Below the pieces are notes generated by a model that saw only the letters and a list, made by a program, of their open reading frames with translations, did no database searches and was not told where the DNA came from. DNA of 64,000 nt from Palaemon carinicauda (lineage: Eukaryota > Arthropoda > Malacostraca > Decapoda > Palaemonidae), in assembly GCF_036898095.1 (NCBI RefSeq), contig NC_090729.1:62153436-62217435 (forward strand), written 5' to 3'. This document shows positions 40,874 to 52,433 of this stretch, piece after piece. Numbering within the stretch: the stretch's first letter is position 1; the number at the start of each line of letters is the position of its first letter. The position numbers were made by a program, and so were the translations under genes.

Positions 40874-41480
40874 TGCTAAGCTAAAAAAATAGTTGGAAAA
40901 GCACGATGCTATAAGCCCAGGGGCTCAAACAGCGAAAATAGCCCGTTGAGGAAGAGTAACAACATTAAAATAAATATCGCCTTTATAAACTATAAACACT
41001 TTAACAAAACAAGAGGAAGAGAAATGAAATAAAATAGTGTGCCTGAGCGTACCCTCAAGCAAGAAAACTCTACCCCAAGGCAGTGGAAGAAAATGGTACA
41101 GAGGCTATGACACTACTCAAAACAATGGTTTGATTATGGAGTGTACTTCTCCTAGAAGAGCTGCTAACCATAGCTAAAGAGTCCCTTCTACCATCACCAA
41201 GAGGAAAGTAGCTACTGAACAATTACAGTGCAGTAACCCCTTGGGTGGAAAAGAATTGTTTGGTAATCTTAGTGTTGTCGGGTGTCTGAGTACAGAAGAG
41301 AATCTGTAAAGAATATGCCAGACCATTCAGTGTGTGTGTGTGTGTGTAGGCAAATGAAAAAATGAACCCTAACAAGGGAGCAGGATCCACTTTAGTACTG
41401 TCTGGCCAGTCAAAAGACCCCATAACTCTCTAGTGGTAGTATCTCAATAGGTGGCTGATGCCCTGGTCAACCTACTACTT
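40837..41480 (-). mobile_element. Short retroposon-like repeat with (ATT)n end, copy 1
   Basis: Begins with (ATT)n (40837-40870), then a unit collinear with 57255-57986. Landmarks are AGTTGGAAAAGCA, ACCCTCAAGCAAGA, AGAAGAGCTGCT and GGCCAGTCAAA. Read on the minus strand, the (AAT)n lies at the 3' end, as in non-LTR retroposons with microsatellite tails. No protein is encoded. The family is not recognised. Confidence 0.7.
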
Positions 41481-41499
41481 ATATAGAAGATATTCTAAC

Positions 41500-41910
41500 A
41501 ACTTATAAGAAAAGGAAATGGACATGGGCAAGACATATAATGAGAATGACGGACAACTCATGATAAAAATCCCTAAAACAACCTAAAAATCCCCATTATC
41601 ACAAATATATTCTCTTCTGCTCCTATAGGCTTTACTCATATAGAAATTACTCACCATACTTTATATAGCGTGCTAAGTAAACTAATAGCAACAATGTAAA
41701 GATTTACTAATTTTTGTTTCTTCTTCATAGATATTTGTACAGAATATCCCCATTAGAGTTGACACCCAAAATCCCCAAATCTAGGAATAAATCCCCATAT
41801 TTTGCAACACTGATGGACAAGGAGAAAAACATAATAGGACCATAGCATTTACTAAAGAAGCAGGGGAAGGAAGAGAAGACAGTGGATCGACGAGAAAAGA
41901 AAATTTAACA
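41500..41910 (+). pseudogene. LINE ORF2 C-terminal relic
   Basis: 'KRKWTWARHIMRMTDN' at about 41512-41560 matches the C-terminal motif of several LINE proteins (W-x-W-A/G-x-H-I-x-R-M-x-D-N). A further degraded fragment (about 41815-41905), with Glu/Arg-rich text, may continue it after an AT-rich interruption. Too little remains to name the clade. Confidence 0.5.
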
Positions 41911-42749
41911 CCACAAGCTAGACCTGTTATCTTTTTTCTCTAGCTTCTTAAATTCTGAGAGATGATATATTAAGTAAGGAGACATTTATCTTTTCTGTTA
42001 ACTATCAACGAAGGGAGAATACTTGTGATTTGAAGCTGAAGTATGTCCCAGTGAGGAGTTTTGGTAAAGCCCAGACTGTTACATTGACGTTTGCACCCCT
42101 TGAAGTTATGGAAATGCAGGAGCAGATCTACAGTAAATCTAAACTCCTCAAAAAGACGCCTTTGATCAGTTAGTATGTTACGGATAGTGAAGAACGTGTT
42201 AAAGTGGTATATTCATATCCCAGAAAAGTAATTTAGTATACAAATAAATATGAGTTTAGTTCTAAATATGATGATATACCCATTTTGTAGCTTATATTTT
42301 ATAGATGATCTCATTCAATATTACAAGTTTTTGAGAGTCTATCAAGGTACGGGCCAACCAAGGGAAAGGCCCGTGCCAACAACAAGTGTTGGCTTTAATA
42401 CCCCAACAACAAGTCTATCAAGGTATTGGAACTGGATGTACAAAAATCCTTAAAGAATTGCTACATAGTGTGCAGCCAACAAGTCGTGTTGACACGAGAA
42501 TAGTTATAAATGGTTTCAAACTATTGGAACCTAGATAAACTACATTTTTGTTAAAGGAAACACAGACAAGAACGTCAGCTAATCTAAGGTTCCCCACCTA
42601 ACTTAACCAAAGAGCACTACCTTACCTATATGAAGATCTAGGCCCCAAGGAGACTCCATTTTAAAATACTGTATGGCTTACCCTGTCCCAACGAACTATA
42701 TTCACCCCAGCTTTGCTTTTTATCTCAAACGTGACTCAATCTCTGAATT
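41911..42749. other. Non-coding, AT-rich, with a dispersed-repeat fragment
   Basis: At 42345-42400 there is a reverse-orientation match to about 27445-27500 (CCAACCAAGGGAAAGGCC, GTGTTGGCTTT). No gene is visible. Confidence 0.5.
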
Positions 42750-43429
42750 CCTAGCTTTTCTTCATTCATTAGATTCTTCACATCTCATAGTATCATCATA
42801 TGTTTGAAGTTCATAACTAATATGATAACAATAATCATTAGTTATATTTTCATGATCTGACAAACATTCTACATAATCATCAAGATACTTAGGTCTAAAA
42901 CGTTCTCTACTTGGGTACCATCATCCTTTCTCTTCTTTCTGCTGTTCAGGAACATTTGATTCTACTGTATTCTCACTCACAGTAGTGTCAAGTTTGATAT
43001 TATCTTTTCTGATATAATAATCATCATCATCATAAAAAAATTATTTATCAAGAAATTTGTCTATATATCTTACAGATAAGACTATTCATTTTGTTTTGAG
43101 AAGGAAAATATACCAGATAAAGAGGACTTCCTTTATCAAATCCAACAAATACTCTTTCCACAGTTTCAACATCTAATTCTTTCCTATCATTCAAAAGAGT
43201 AAACCATTGAGAACCAAACACATACATCTTGCTTAGAATTGCCCTTCCTGCGAAAGCTTCAACACATAATTCTCTAATATAGGATTGTAACTCATATTTC
43301 TGACATACGCTGATGACATAACGTCATTGGTCCACAAATATTCCGGTAAATTCGAATCTAAAAGTAAACTCCTGGCCATTTCAAATAATGCTGTAAACAG
43401 CCTTTCTGCTGATCCATTCTGGTGAGGAG
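42750..43429 (-). pseudogene. Copia-like integrase C-terminal part, downstream of the Gypsy insertion
   Basis: On the minus strand the text resumes at 43429 with 'PHQNGSAERLFTALFEMARSLL' and 'NLPEYLW', the end of a Copia integrase core, including the catalytic Glu after Asn-Gly-x-Ala. 'FGSQWFTLLND' and 'VFVGFDKGSPLYLVYFP' follow, typical of the region after integrase, then Glu-rich text and 'RPKYLDDYV'. Stops and indels occur in the last part. The RT and RNase H that should follow are missing. It continues 48193-49030 across the Gypsy element. Confidence 0.75.
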
Positions 43430-43665
43430 TGTAACACTAGGTGAATATTGTGGTCAGGATTTCATATGTAATCAGTGTATGAGTATTGTTTGGTACGCTG
43501 TCTAAGTTTGTAGATGATATCTGTTGTTTATGTTGGGTAAGTCACGTGACCACAGAGTCTTCCGCATTCTCCCCGCCCTCCACATGTTGGCTCGGCAATG
43601 CTGTATAACTTGCTGTATAACTTGTATAATAAACTAAGGTTAATTACCCTCAGCTTATCAATCAG
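43430..43665 (+). repeat. 5' LTR of the Gypsy element
   Basis: Starts TGTAACA. Shares with 47967-48192 the blocks GTAAGTCACGTGACCACAGA and TGGCTCGGCAATGCTGTATA. It carries an extra ~12-base ACTTGCTGTATA repeat relative to the 3' LTR. The exact 3' end is uncertain: the copies agree only to AATCAG. Confidence 0.85.
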
Positions 43666-43676
43666 AACCCATAACA

Positions 43677-43691
43677 TGGTGTCAGGAGTGG
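43677..43691 (+). other. Candidate primer-binding site of the Gypsy element
   Basis: TGGTGTCAGGAGTGG lies about 11 bases after the last LTR base shared by both copies. The tRNA is not assigned. Confidence 0.5.
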
Positions 43692-43865
43692 TTCTTATCT
43701 ACATATAAGCTGGATTAAAGAAGAAATAAGGGTAAGTGACAACTTACAAGTTACGGACCAGTTTGTTGATGTCCTAGGCTACGCTTTTTGCCGAGTGCAT
43801 AATTTTCCCCAGTGGGATAAGTTTTTTTTTTCTCATCATAATTAAGGTAGTTTTGTACCATAAAG

Positions 43866-44491
43866 ATGAATGTACAGCTAACTCCACTGAGTCCCATGGA
43901 CTTTAGTGCAAGTACTAATGTAGCCCTCAAATGGAAAAAATTTAAAGAAGCTTTTATTAACTATGAAATTGCCATAGGCTTAGATAATGAAGCTGACAGA
44001 CGAAGGGTAGCAACATTCTTGCATGTTATAGGAGAATTAGGGGTTGAGAAATATAATACACTGTCTTGGGATGCAGATGGAGATAAATATAAGATAGATA
44101 AAGTATTAAGGAAATTTGATGCAGAATGCAGTCCCAGATCAAATATAATCATGGAAAGATACAAATTTCTCAAGCGGAAACAAGAATCTAATAAAAGTTG
44201 TGACCAATTCATAACTCAGTTAAGAATTCTATGCCAAACTTGCATTATGATAATAAAGAAGAAATGATCAGGGATCAATTCATCCTCAATTTACATGATG
44301 ATAAGGCTAGGGAGAAATTACTGGATCATGTGCAGATGGATACAAAGCCAATGACCTTGGAAAGGGCTGTGAATTTTGTAAAAAAATATGAAATGCGAAT
44401 TCAGCAAAAGCAGCAGATGACTAGTAGCAATACTAAAGAAGAGGAAGTTAATGTCGTGTGGAAGAAGAAAGTACACAAATCCTCAAATTAA
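43866..44491 (+). pseudogene. Gypsy gag (capsid region), frameshifted
   Basis: Opens with an ATG at 43866 ('MNVQLTPLSPMDFSASTNVALKWKKFKEAF'-like start, typical of gag in invertebrate Ty3/Gypsy). It runs to 44267 in one frame, and the sense text passes near 44235-44265 to a second frame that ends at 44491. It holds a helical capsid-like region with 'RYKFLKRKQE' and 'RDQFILNLHDDKAREKLL', the segment before the nucleocapsid. Another shift near 44460 leads to the zinc-knuckle frame. The element's structural protein; two indels disable this copy. Confidence 0.8.
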
Positions 44492-45320
44492 GCCTAAGTA
44501 CAATTGTGCCAAGGAAATAAAAGATTGCAGGTATTGTGGCAGGACTCATAAAATTAGGATGTGCCCAGCATATGGTCAAGTGTGTGCCAAATGTAAGAAA
44601 AAGAATCATTATGCTAAACAGTGTAATACTAATTGGAACTCTGAAAAACTGAAAACTTGTGAGGAAAAGAAGGACAGTGATAGTGACCTTCAGCAAATTA
44701 GCACAATAAATGAATCGATAGGAAACATTTCTATGTCTCATGAGAGAAAGCAGAATGTAACCATGACTGTAAATCAGCAAGAAATAAATTTTCAGATTGA
44801 TTCCGGTGCTACGTGCAATGTTTTGAGTGTTAGAGAATTGAAGCGTTTGGTTGGCAATGATAAGTTAGATATTGGTGATAGCATCAAACTGAAAGTGTTT
44901 AATAATAAACCAATCAAGACTATTGGAATTAAAACTCTAATGTGTGAAAGGAAAGGAAAGCAGTATAAACTTAATTTCTATGTAGTGAAGAAAAATGTTT
45001 CTTCTGTAATAGGTTATGAGGATGGACAGAGACTGAAATTGATCAAAGTTCTTGTGAATGATAACCCAAGTGCTAAGCAAGAAATAAATGAGGTTTCTCC
45101 GAAAGTGTTAGATGAAATCAATATTATTTCTGATTTTCCTGATTTATTCGAAGGATTGGGGGAATTAGGACCTCCATGTAAGATAAATATTGATGATACA
45201 GTGTCACCAGTGATCCATGCTCCAAGAAAAGTTCCTTTTGCCCTTAAGAGAAAATTGAAGAAGCAGTTAAGTAGTATGGAAGGTGCCATTATTGAAAAGG
45301 TCTCGGAACTTACAAATTAG
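44451..45320 (+). CDS. Gypsy nucleocapsid and aspartic protease (289-codon frame)
   Basis: Two knuckles: CRYCGRTHKIRMC (one His) and CAKCKKKNHYAKQC (CCHC). After a linker comes 'FQIDSGATCNVLS', the retropepsin active site with Asp-Ser-Gly-Ala, then 'GNDKLDIG', 'KPIKTIGI' and the following strands. The frame continues to an N-terminal RT lead-in ('DFPDLFEGLGELG', 'HAPRKVPFAL') and stops at 45320. It is open throughout, although its first codons derive from an upstream shifted frame, so the start is not native. Confidence 0.82.
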   Translation: MSCGRRKYTNPQIKPKYNCAKEIKDCRYCGRTHKIRMCPAYGQVCAKCKKKNHYAKQCNTNWNSEKLKTCEEKKDSDSDLQQISTINESIGNISMSHERKQNVTMTVNQQEINFQIDSGATCNVLSVRELKRLVGNDKLDIGDSIKLKVFNNKPIKTIGIKTLMCERKGKQYKLNFYVVKKNVSSVIGYEDGQRLKLIKVLVNDNPSAKQEINEVSPKVLDEINIISDFPDLFEGLGELGPPCKINIDDTVSPVIHAPRKVPFALKRKLKKQLSSMEGAIIEKVSELTN

Positions 45321-47850
45321 GTTTCTAGCATGGTTTTAGAAACAAAACCTAATTCAGATTTAAGGATTTGTTTAGATCCTACAGATCTGAACAAAGCTAT
45401 CAGGAGGCCCATTATCCACTTCCAACAATTGAGGAAATTTTACCAAGATTGGGTAAAGCTAAAAAAATTTCAGTACTTCATGCAAAGAACGGATTTTGGC
45501 AAGTGCAACTTGACAAAGAGTCAAGTTATTTGACTACATTTATTACGCCTTTTGGTAGGTATAGATGGAAGAGAATGCCTTTTGGTATATCATCGGCACC
45601 AGAAGAGTACCAGAGACGAATGCATGATGCCTTACATAATTTAGATGGCATAGAAGTAATAGCAGACGATATCCAAGTTTATGGCAAAGGAAATACTGAT
45701 CAGGATGCTTTAGAAAACCATAATAAGAACCTATTAGCGTTACTACAAAGATGCCGAAAAGAAAACATCAAGGTAAATCAAGAGAAGAAGAAATTACATG
45801 TGACTGAAGTTAAGTACATTGGACATTTGCTAACAAAGGATGGTGTTTGTCCAGATCCAAAGAAAATTGAAGCTATTTATTGTCCAAAAGTGCCAAGTGA
45901 TTTTAAATCATTGAAAAGATTTCTAGGGATGGTTAATTATCTTTCAAAGTTTTTACCAAGGTTGTCAGAAGTAACTCAACCATTAAGAAATCTGGAAAAG
46001 AAAAATGTTGAATGGCAGTGGAACTCTTCTTATGATGAAGCATTCTCCAAGATTAAGAAACTAATTGTTGAAGCTCCTTGCTTGAAATATTTTGACAGTA
46101 ATTGTAATGTGTCTTTACAGTGTGATGCTTCAATGTCAGGATTAGGTGCTGTCCTAATGCAAAACGGTCACACAGTGGCTTATGCTTCTGAATCGTTAAC
46201 TGAAACAGAACAGCGATATGTTCAAATAGAAAAAGAGATGTTAGCCATTGTTTTTGCAGCGTTATGTTTTGATCAATATCTTTATGGAAAAGATGTTATT
46301 GTAGAAACTGATCACAAACCTTTGGAAAGTATTTTTAAGAAACCATTAATGAAATGTCCCAAGAGGTTACAAAGTATGTTATTGCAATTGCAGAAGTTTA
46401 ATTTGAGTGTTAAGTATAAACCAGGTAGTAAAATGTATATAGCAGATACATTGAGTAGAGATTTCTTGTCGAATACATTTTCTGGTGCTGATAAATCTGA
46501 TGTAATTGCATTATTTGAAGAGGTTGGTAATGTAAATATGACAGAACAGGTTGCTGTGACAAATGAAAGACTTGAGGATATTAGACAAAAGACCATAAGT
46601 GATATTGCATTGCAAACATTAAAAGAAACAATTCTAAAAGGTTGGCCCACTCATTGTATAGAGGTTCCTGAAACCATAAGATCTTTTGTTAAATTTAGGG
46701 ATGAACTTACTATTGATAATTATATAATATTTAGAAGTAATTGCATTGCAGTCCCATCATGTTTAAGGTCTTACATGCTGGAACAAATTCATTATGCTCA
46801 CAATGGGATTGAAGCTACTGTTAGATATGGTAGAGATATATTGTTCTGGCCTGGCATGAGTGCAGATATAAAGAATTATGTTTCTTCTTGTGTGGTGTGT
46901 AATAAGTATGGTAGTAAACAAACCAAGGAATCCTTAAATTCACATGATTTTCCTTCTAGGCCTTTTTCTAAAATTGTAATGGATATTTTTAGTGTAGGAG
47001 ATTGTAACTATTTGATTTTGGTAGATTGTTATTCATCATATTTTGAGATAAATTCATTGGAAAATATGTTAGAGTCAAATGTTGTAAGCAAGTTAAGGAG
47101 TAATTTTTCACGCTATGGTATATCAGACATTGTAGTAAGTGACTGTGGCTCACAATTTACATCAAGTGAATTTCAAACTTTTGTAAAGAAATGGTCATTT
47201 AATCATGAAAAATCATCCCCTTACCACCACCAGGCAAATGGCAAAGCTGAAAATGTAGTAAAAATAATGAAACAGTTGTTCACAAAATCAAAGGAGGATG
47301 GCCATGATCCTTTATTAGCACTTCTTGAATGGAGAAACACTCCAACTGAGGGATTTAACTCTTCACCTGCTTAAAGATTTTTTGGTAGAAGAACTAAAAG
47401 TCAATTACCTATAACAGAAAATTTACTTAAACCAAAGATTGTTGATGAGGTACCAGAAGGTCAAACTAAAAAATTGATTTGGTAAGCTAAATATTATAAC
47501 AGATCATGTAAGAATTTAGTCTCATTAAAACCAGGGGATGTCATCCATGTACAACCAGCTCCAGGAAAAAAGGAATGGAAGAAAGGTAAGGTAATAAAAG
47601 ACGTTGCAAAAAGGAAATACAAAATAGAAGTAGAAGGCAAAGTATATTTTAGAAATCGTAAATTTATGAGAAAGACATCAGAGACAGTAACTGATAATTA
47701 TATCGATTCTGATATTAAAATTGAAACTAATGTATATACGAAAGATGTTGCAAATAAATCTTTTATAATTCCTGAAGCTGATAACTTAGAATCACAAAGA
47801 ACCAGAAGTGGTCGTGTTGTAAGGAAACCTCAATATCTTGAGGATTATTT
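45321..47850 (+). pseudogene. Gypsy pol: reverse transcriptase, RNase H, integrase
   Basis: A stop at 45318-45320 and an indel near 45405 precede a 668-codon open frame (45368-47374). RT: 'GFWQVQLDKES' (45500), 'RMPFGISSAPE' (45575) and catalytic 'IADDIQVYG' (about 45660). RNase H: Asp in 'QCDASMSG' (46115), Glu in 'IEKEMLAI', and 'ADTLSR'. Integrase: an HHCC finger (H...H...CVVC), Asp in 'VMDIFSVG' (about 46980), Asp in 'VVSDCGSQF' (47135, Cys where Asn is usual) and Glu in 'GKAENVVK' (about 47245). A TAA at 47372 and a TAA near 47482 break the last part, which resumes as a basic C-terminal tail to about 47850. It would copy and integrate the element. Confidence 0.88.
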
Positions 47851-47966
47851 GTGATAAATTTAAAGAGCCAATTAGGTATGTAGGATTAAATGTATGTTGC
47901 AGGGACCATTTATGTAGAAGAAAAGTTCTTCCAAGATTTTGTTGAGAAAATGTAAAAGAAGGGAGA

Positions 47967-48192
47967 TGTAACAATATGTGAATGTTGTGGTCAGGATTTC
48001 GTATGTAATCAGTGTATGAATATTGTTGGGTACACTGTCTAAGTTTGTAAATGATATCTGTTGCTTATGTTTGGGTAAGTCACGTGACCACAGAGTCTTC
48101 CGCATTCTCCCCGCTCTCCACATGTTGGCTCGGCAATGCTGTATAGCTTGTATAATAAACTAAGGTTAATCACCCTCAGCTTATCAATCAGT
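47967..48192 (+). repeat. 3' LTR of the Gypsy element
   Basis: Starts TGTAACA directly after the purine tract GAAGGGAGA. Highly similar to 43430-43665. Confidence 0.88.
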
Positions 48193-49030
48193 GGAGAAGT
48201 TTCATGCTTTATTTTCTTTTTAGACCATGAACAGCTTGAACTCTCTATTCTTGAACTCGCCTACATTATTACTTCTCAATCTTTTAACACAAACATAGGG
48301 GACTACATTTGCTAAAAAGTTTCCTCGTGGCCTTAATAGTTTCACTTTTATTCTTCAAAAATTAAACAATAACTAATCCTAAATATTTGTCAGTGAAATT
48401 CGAAGCATACCTAAAACCTTCTTAAGCTTTAGGATCTACTGGACCTGCAGTCTCAATGTAATAGTTCAAAATGAGGCTTTGTCCTATCATCAAGTAGGCT
48501 ATTCTTGACCTTTCATTTACCATTTTAACTTTACTACAAACTGTGCAATCTTAGATTTTAGTATCAACGATTTCCAAACCTTCAACGACCTTCCCAAATT
48601 TCTTGACCTCTTGAAGATCACAATGACCTAAAATTTATATCACTCATTAATTCTTAGGGCGGTCCTTTAATCACCATCGCAACAGGTGAACTATCAATGA
48701 TTACCTCATCAGCAGTTTTCAGAGTAACAGCTACGTTGTCGGCATGAATAATATAATCAGTCATAATTTCTGTAGAGGATTCCCGTAAAGTGCATAAATT
48801 ACTGTTGCCCCAATTCTGAATGATTTTGGCAAAAGTTTTAGCATTAGGTTCTCCATCCAGGTCAATGTCTGCTACTCCACCTCTGTTAGAATGGTGTCAT
48901 GTAACTTCTGCAACCGTTAATTACCCAAGGAATTTTACCTCCTACAATTCATACTTGCGTTCATCACCGTCGACCATCAATCTGTTCTCTGGCCCAAAAC
49001 CTGTCGAGTTTCTATCCATGACTGTTTTAA
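48193..49030 (-). pseudogene. Copia-like gag and integrase relic
   Basis: On the minus strand, from high to low: 'RLMVDGDERKYELWEVKFLG' (about 48975-48920), the Copia gag lead-in; then 'EIMTDYIIHADNVAVTLKTA' (about 48760); 'DCTVCSKVKM' (about 48545), the Cys pair of the pre-integrase finger; and 'RYASNFTDKYLG' with 'FLKNKSETIK' (about 48400-48330), the integrase core. It ends in 'KHETS' at the Gypsy insertion. Many stops; protease is not recognised. It continues at 43429. Confidence 0.7.
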
Positions 49031-50577
49031 ATATATATTAATATATTTTAGTATGGCAGACCAACCTGTGACTGGTAATTTACGGGTTGTACTCTGGTAC
49101 TCTCCACAAAAACAAATATTACATCACCTTGAACCTTCAATAAGGATAAGCAATATAGTACTTATTTTGGAATGTACTACAGTGCCATCTACTCTATTGA
49201 TTTCCAATTGATATGTACACATACATAGATAGCCTACTATATTAATGATTATTGTAAACATAAGATCATACTCTTATCATTTTACTTCTGGATATTGTTT
49301 ATTTTTATGGGTTAACATACTGTAGATATGTGATTTGCTACAGCACTGCGCGAGAGATGACGGCAACATTTCAGTTTCGTAATGCTTCAAGGCTGTGTAT
49401 GACTCCGTATGAAAACGATTAGTGGTCATTGTATAAAATATGTACACTTAACAAATCTTAATTTCTATACATATTGTACAGTACAGTTTTAGAGTAATGT
49501 ATTGCTTATGGAAATGTAGGCTATGTGTAAGGTAGGATGTAGAATAGTCAAGTAGTGCAAGCGAAAACAGCTAACACTTACATAGCAGTTAAACTTGACT
49601 TTAGTGATAGAATAAATTCATATATTATAGTAATATACAATAGAGTATCAGTTATCCGAGCATGAGTTTATCTGCGTTCAGCACAAGGCTGGGCAATCTT
49701 GCAAGCAAGCAAGCATAGGATGTCTCGAGGGAGCTTGTTGTCATTTCTGATGTTAATTACATACTTCTATACATGAACTAATTTTTAAGGATATAATAAT
49801 GATAAAGTTGAAATATTTTCAACAAAGTCAAGTTGGGAAGAAACACTGAAGGGAACCCAGTTTATCACATTTTATATAATTGTACCGTTTATACCGCAAA
49901 GATGTTTAATTTGTACCACAAATTGTAACGTTCAATTTTCCTTAGTATCAATTTTGAATATTTGTATATTTTCTGTTTTATATTGGATTTGATTATATAT
50001 GTTTTCATTACACTAGTTATTGCAATCATCACTTTTGTATTCACAACAAGTTCTTTCCATTTGCCAACTATTGCAAATTATATCGGGGAGTTAATTACTT
50101 ATATAATGAAGTTTATAGATTATTTTGCATCAAAAAAAATAATAAAATAATGATCATGATTAAGTTATCATAAAGGTACAAACTTACAGAAACAGGAAAA
50201 ATTAAAAACTATTTTATAAAAACATACGGGGTAAAACTCAGCAAAAGAGAAAAAAAAGACCCCTTTATATAACACTAAATGATATCCAAGTGCAGATTAT
50301 TTTACACATTTTCATTGTACGATACTAATACAATATCCTGTAAAAATTTCAGCAATTAACTATGTCATTTACCTACCCAAAATAAATGTTGAAAAAAATT
50401 ATGCATTTTTTTTTGGGGGGGGGGGCAAAAAAACATAATTTATTTCTCATTTCAGGAAACATTCCCTTATGGTTCGTCCCTCCCCTTGATCTCAGCAGTT
50501 GATGCTAAATTATCGTAGAATGAGTGCATAGCATAGTTTTAGTTTATTTCCCTATTTAGATTCTAGGTGAATATTAT
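49031..50577. other. Non-coding AT-rich region
   Basis: No supported gene. A hydrophobic 62-codon frame at 49962-50150 is AT-driven and unconvincing. A T/G homopolymer block (T9 G11) lies at about 50407-50427. Confidence 0.6.
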
Positions 50578-51366
50578 TGTGGCGAAATTTCACCGGTTTA
50601 TACTAAATAGCCCGATGTGCTGGGCTGATCACAAGGTCTGAAGGACTAACCTCTCAAAACCATTGGGGAAGTAAGTACAATATGGCTATATTTTAACAAA
50701 TTTTATTATGAAAATAATAATCTAATACGAGAAACACGAAAAATAAACCTTTACTTGATATACAAGAACATGTGCGTGACCGAAAAAAACTATGTCCGCA
50801 TCAGACTCAAGATATTAGCAAAATTAATTGAACATTTATAAAGTTATCTTGATAAACACCTTACCGAGACCTTTAGACGTACTTTACACAATAACACTGA
50901 TCCCCTGGCACAAGGATCGATAAAATATTAACAGATACAAACTTTACAATAACTCTATCAAGACCTACATGGAAACCGACCTGGGTACACTAGAGTGGGG
51001 AGAGAGAACAATTAGACAGAACTTACTGTGGTTGGGGACGTCGGATCAAAGAGACAGAGCAAGCCTCAGCAACCTCCGACGTCACCTTTTTCGCGCAATT
51101 TTTCCTGAACCTAAATTTCTAGATTGGATTTTTTTATCATGTTACAATAGAATGACGTTATTTTTCTTTCTCTTAAATTACAAATGGTTGATTTCTTTAG
51201 TCTCAGCGCCTGCCCTACCAGGCGGTTTCTCTTTTTGGTTCTAAACATTCTCGTCTTGAACGACATTCATTCGCCCGTGAGTTCTCTCCTCTCCCTCCAA
51301 TTTGACGTAATCGTAGGCGGAGTCAAATGGCGGGAATTTCGATTGATCAGGTCGAAATTCCCGACA
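50578..51366 (-). repeat. Solo BEL LTR (789 bp) with 5-bp target duplication
   Basis: ATTAT occurs at 50573-50577 and again at 51367-51371. The minus-strand ends are TGTCGGGAATTTCGACC... and ...GGTGAAATTTCGCCACA. The length and many blocks align with the BEL 5' LTR at 9593-10414. No internal sequence remains, as expected after LTR-LTR recombination. Confidence 0.92.
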
Positions 51367-51769
51367 ATTATTGTAAAGTCATTTTCTTTGTATACTTATT
51401 TTTTAAGTTTATTTTTAATGAATATTTATTTTGAACATAACCTTTAATTACAATTTTGAAGATTAGAATATTCTTTTTAATTTTCATTTATAGTGAAAGG
51501 TTGTGAATTGACTTGAAAAGGAATTTTTTATGAATTTTTTTTAAGGTCGAGATCGACCCATCAAAACCTATCCATGGTGGTGAAATAATACCTACCTAGT
51601 AGGGTAGATTTCCCAGTTAGCTCCTTCGAAGTTTCAACTGTTTTTTTAGTTCTTTGACTTGGTTTGTTTGAGAGTTTAGATATAATTAAATACGATCAGA
51701 TGATGAAATTGGACCTGTTTATATGTTATGGTTAAGGTTTGTTTTGTTGTTTATAAGTATCAGGTCAGG

Positions 51770-52160
51770 TCTACTGGCGTATTGTTTATCTAGTTTGTTT
51801 GTCCTTGTGTTGAACATTAGGTTAATGTAAGTCAGGAGGCTATTATTGTTGTATTGGTTTATTGCATTTCTTATTGCATTTGTTTCTGGGTGTCTAATGA
51901 AGGGGTGTCTTTCATTTAGGTCTGCTATTTTGTATGAGGGAATGTTGCTGTGTATGAGCGGAGATATATCTGTGTTTAGGAAGGATTGGTCTTCTGGGTG
52001 GTTGGTATATTGTGCTAATGTATATTGGACCTTTTTCGGTTTGTATATGTACTCTTAGCATGGCTGAGTTGTAAGTATCTATTGGCTTTTGTTTAATGCA
52101 GGGTTTGATTGCTATGACAACAACTGCATTTCCTTCCTTCTGTGTGTTCCTTCTGTAGAC
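51770..52160 (-). pseudogene. LINE ORF2 endonuclease fragment
   Basis: The minus strand gives '[16 protein letters not shown]', '[22 protein letters not shown]', '[10 protein letters not shown]' and 'NSLLTYINL', the ordered motifs of an apurinic-type endonuclease of Jockey/CR1-type LINEs (I-x-x-x-Y-x-P-P, then a D-x-N-x-x-H equivalent). The upstream part is interrupted by a (TA)n tract at 52163-52275. RT is not recognised below 51770. Confidence 0.7.
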
Positions 52161-52276
<116 letters not shown>

Positions 52277-52433
52277 CTATCACTCTTGCGATATCATTAT
52301 CTATGTTTTCTGCTAGCAGGTTTACTATATCTCTTTTTGAGAAGTCTTTATGCTTCCATGTAACCTTTGCTTACTTGCTGCCTCAGAGCGTGATTGCTCT
52401 TTTTCTATCTTTGGACTCTTTTGTTCTTAGGTG

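Larger units (their letters stand above)
43430..48192 (+). mobile_element. Ty3/Gypsy LTR retrotransposon with both LTRs, inserted in a Copia-like integrase
   Basis: 5' LTR 43430-43665, primer-binding site candidate 43677, gag, protease, RT, RNase H, integrase, polypurine tract (AAGAAGGGAGA) and 3' LTR 47967-48192. The flanking GGAG at 43426-43429 and 48193-48196 is a 4-bp target duplication. Several frameshifts and stops are present, but the whole architecture is preserved; the element is relatively young. Confidence 0.9.

Noticed and set aside
49962..50150. 62-codon hydrophobic protein
   Set aside because: Composition follows the AT content; no start context, homolog or neighbour supports it.
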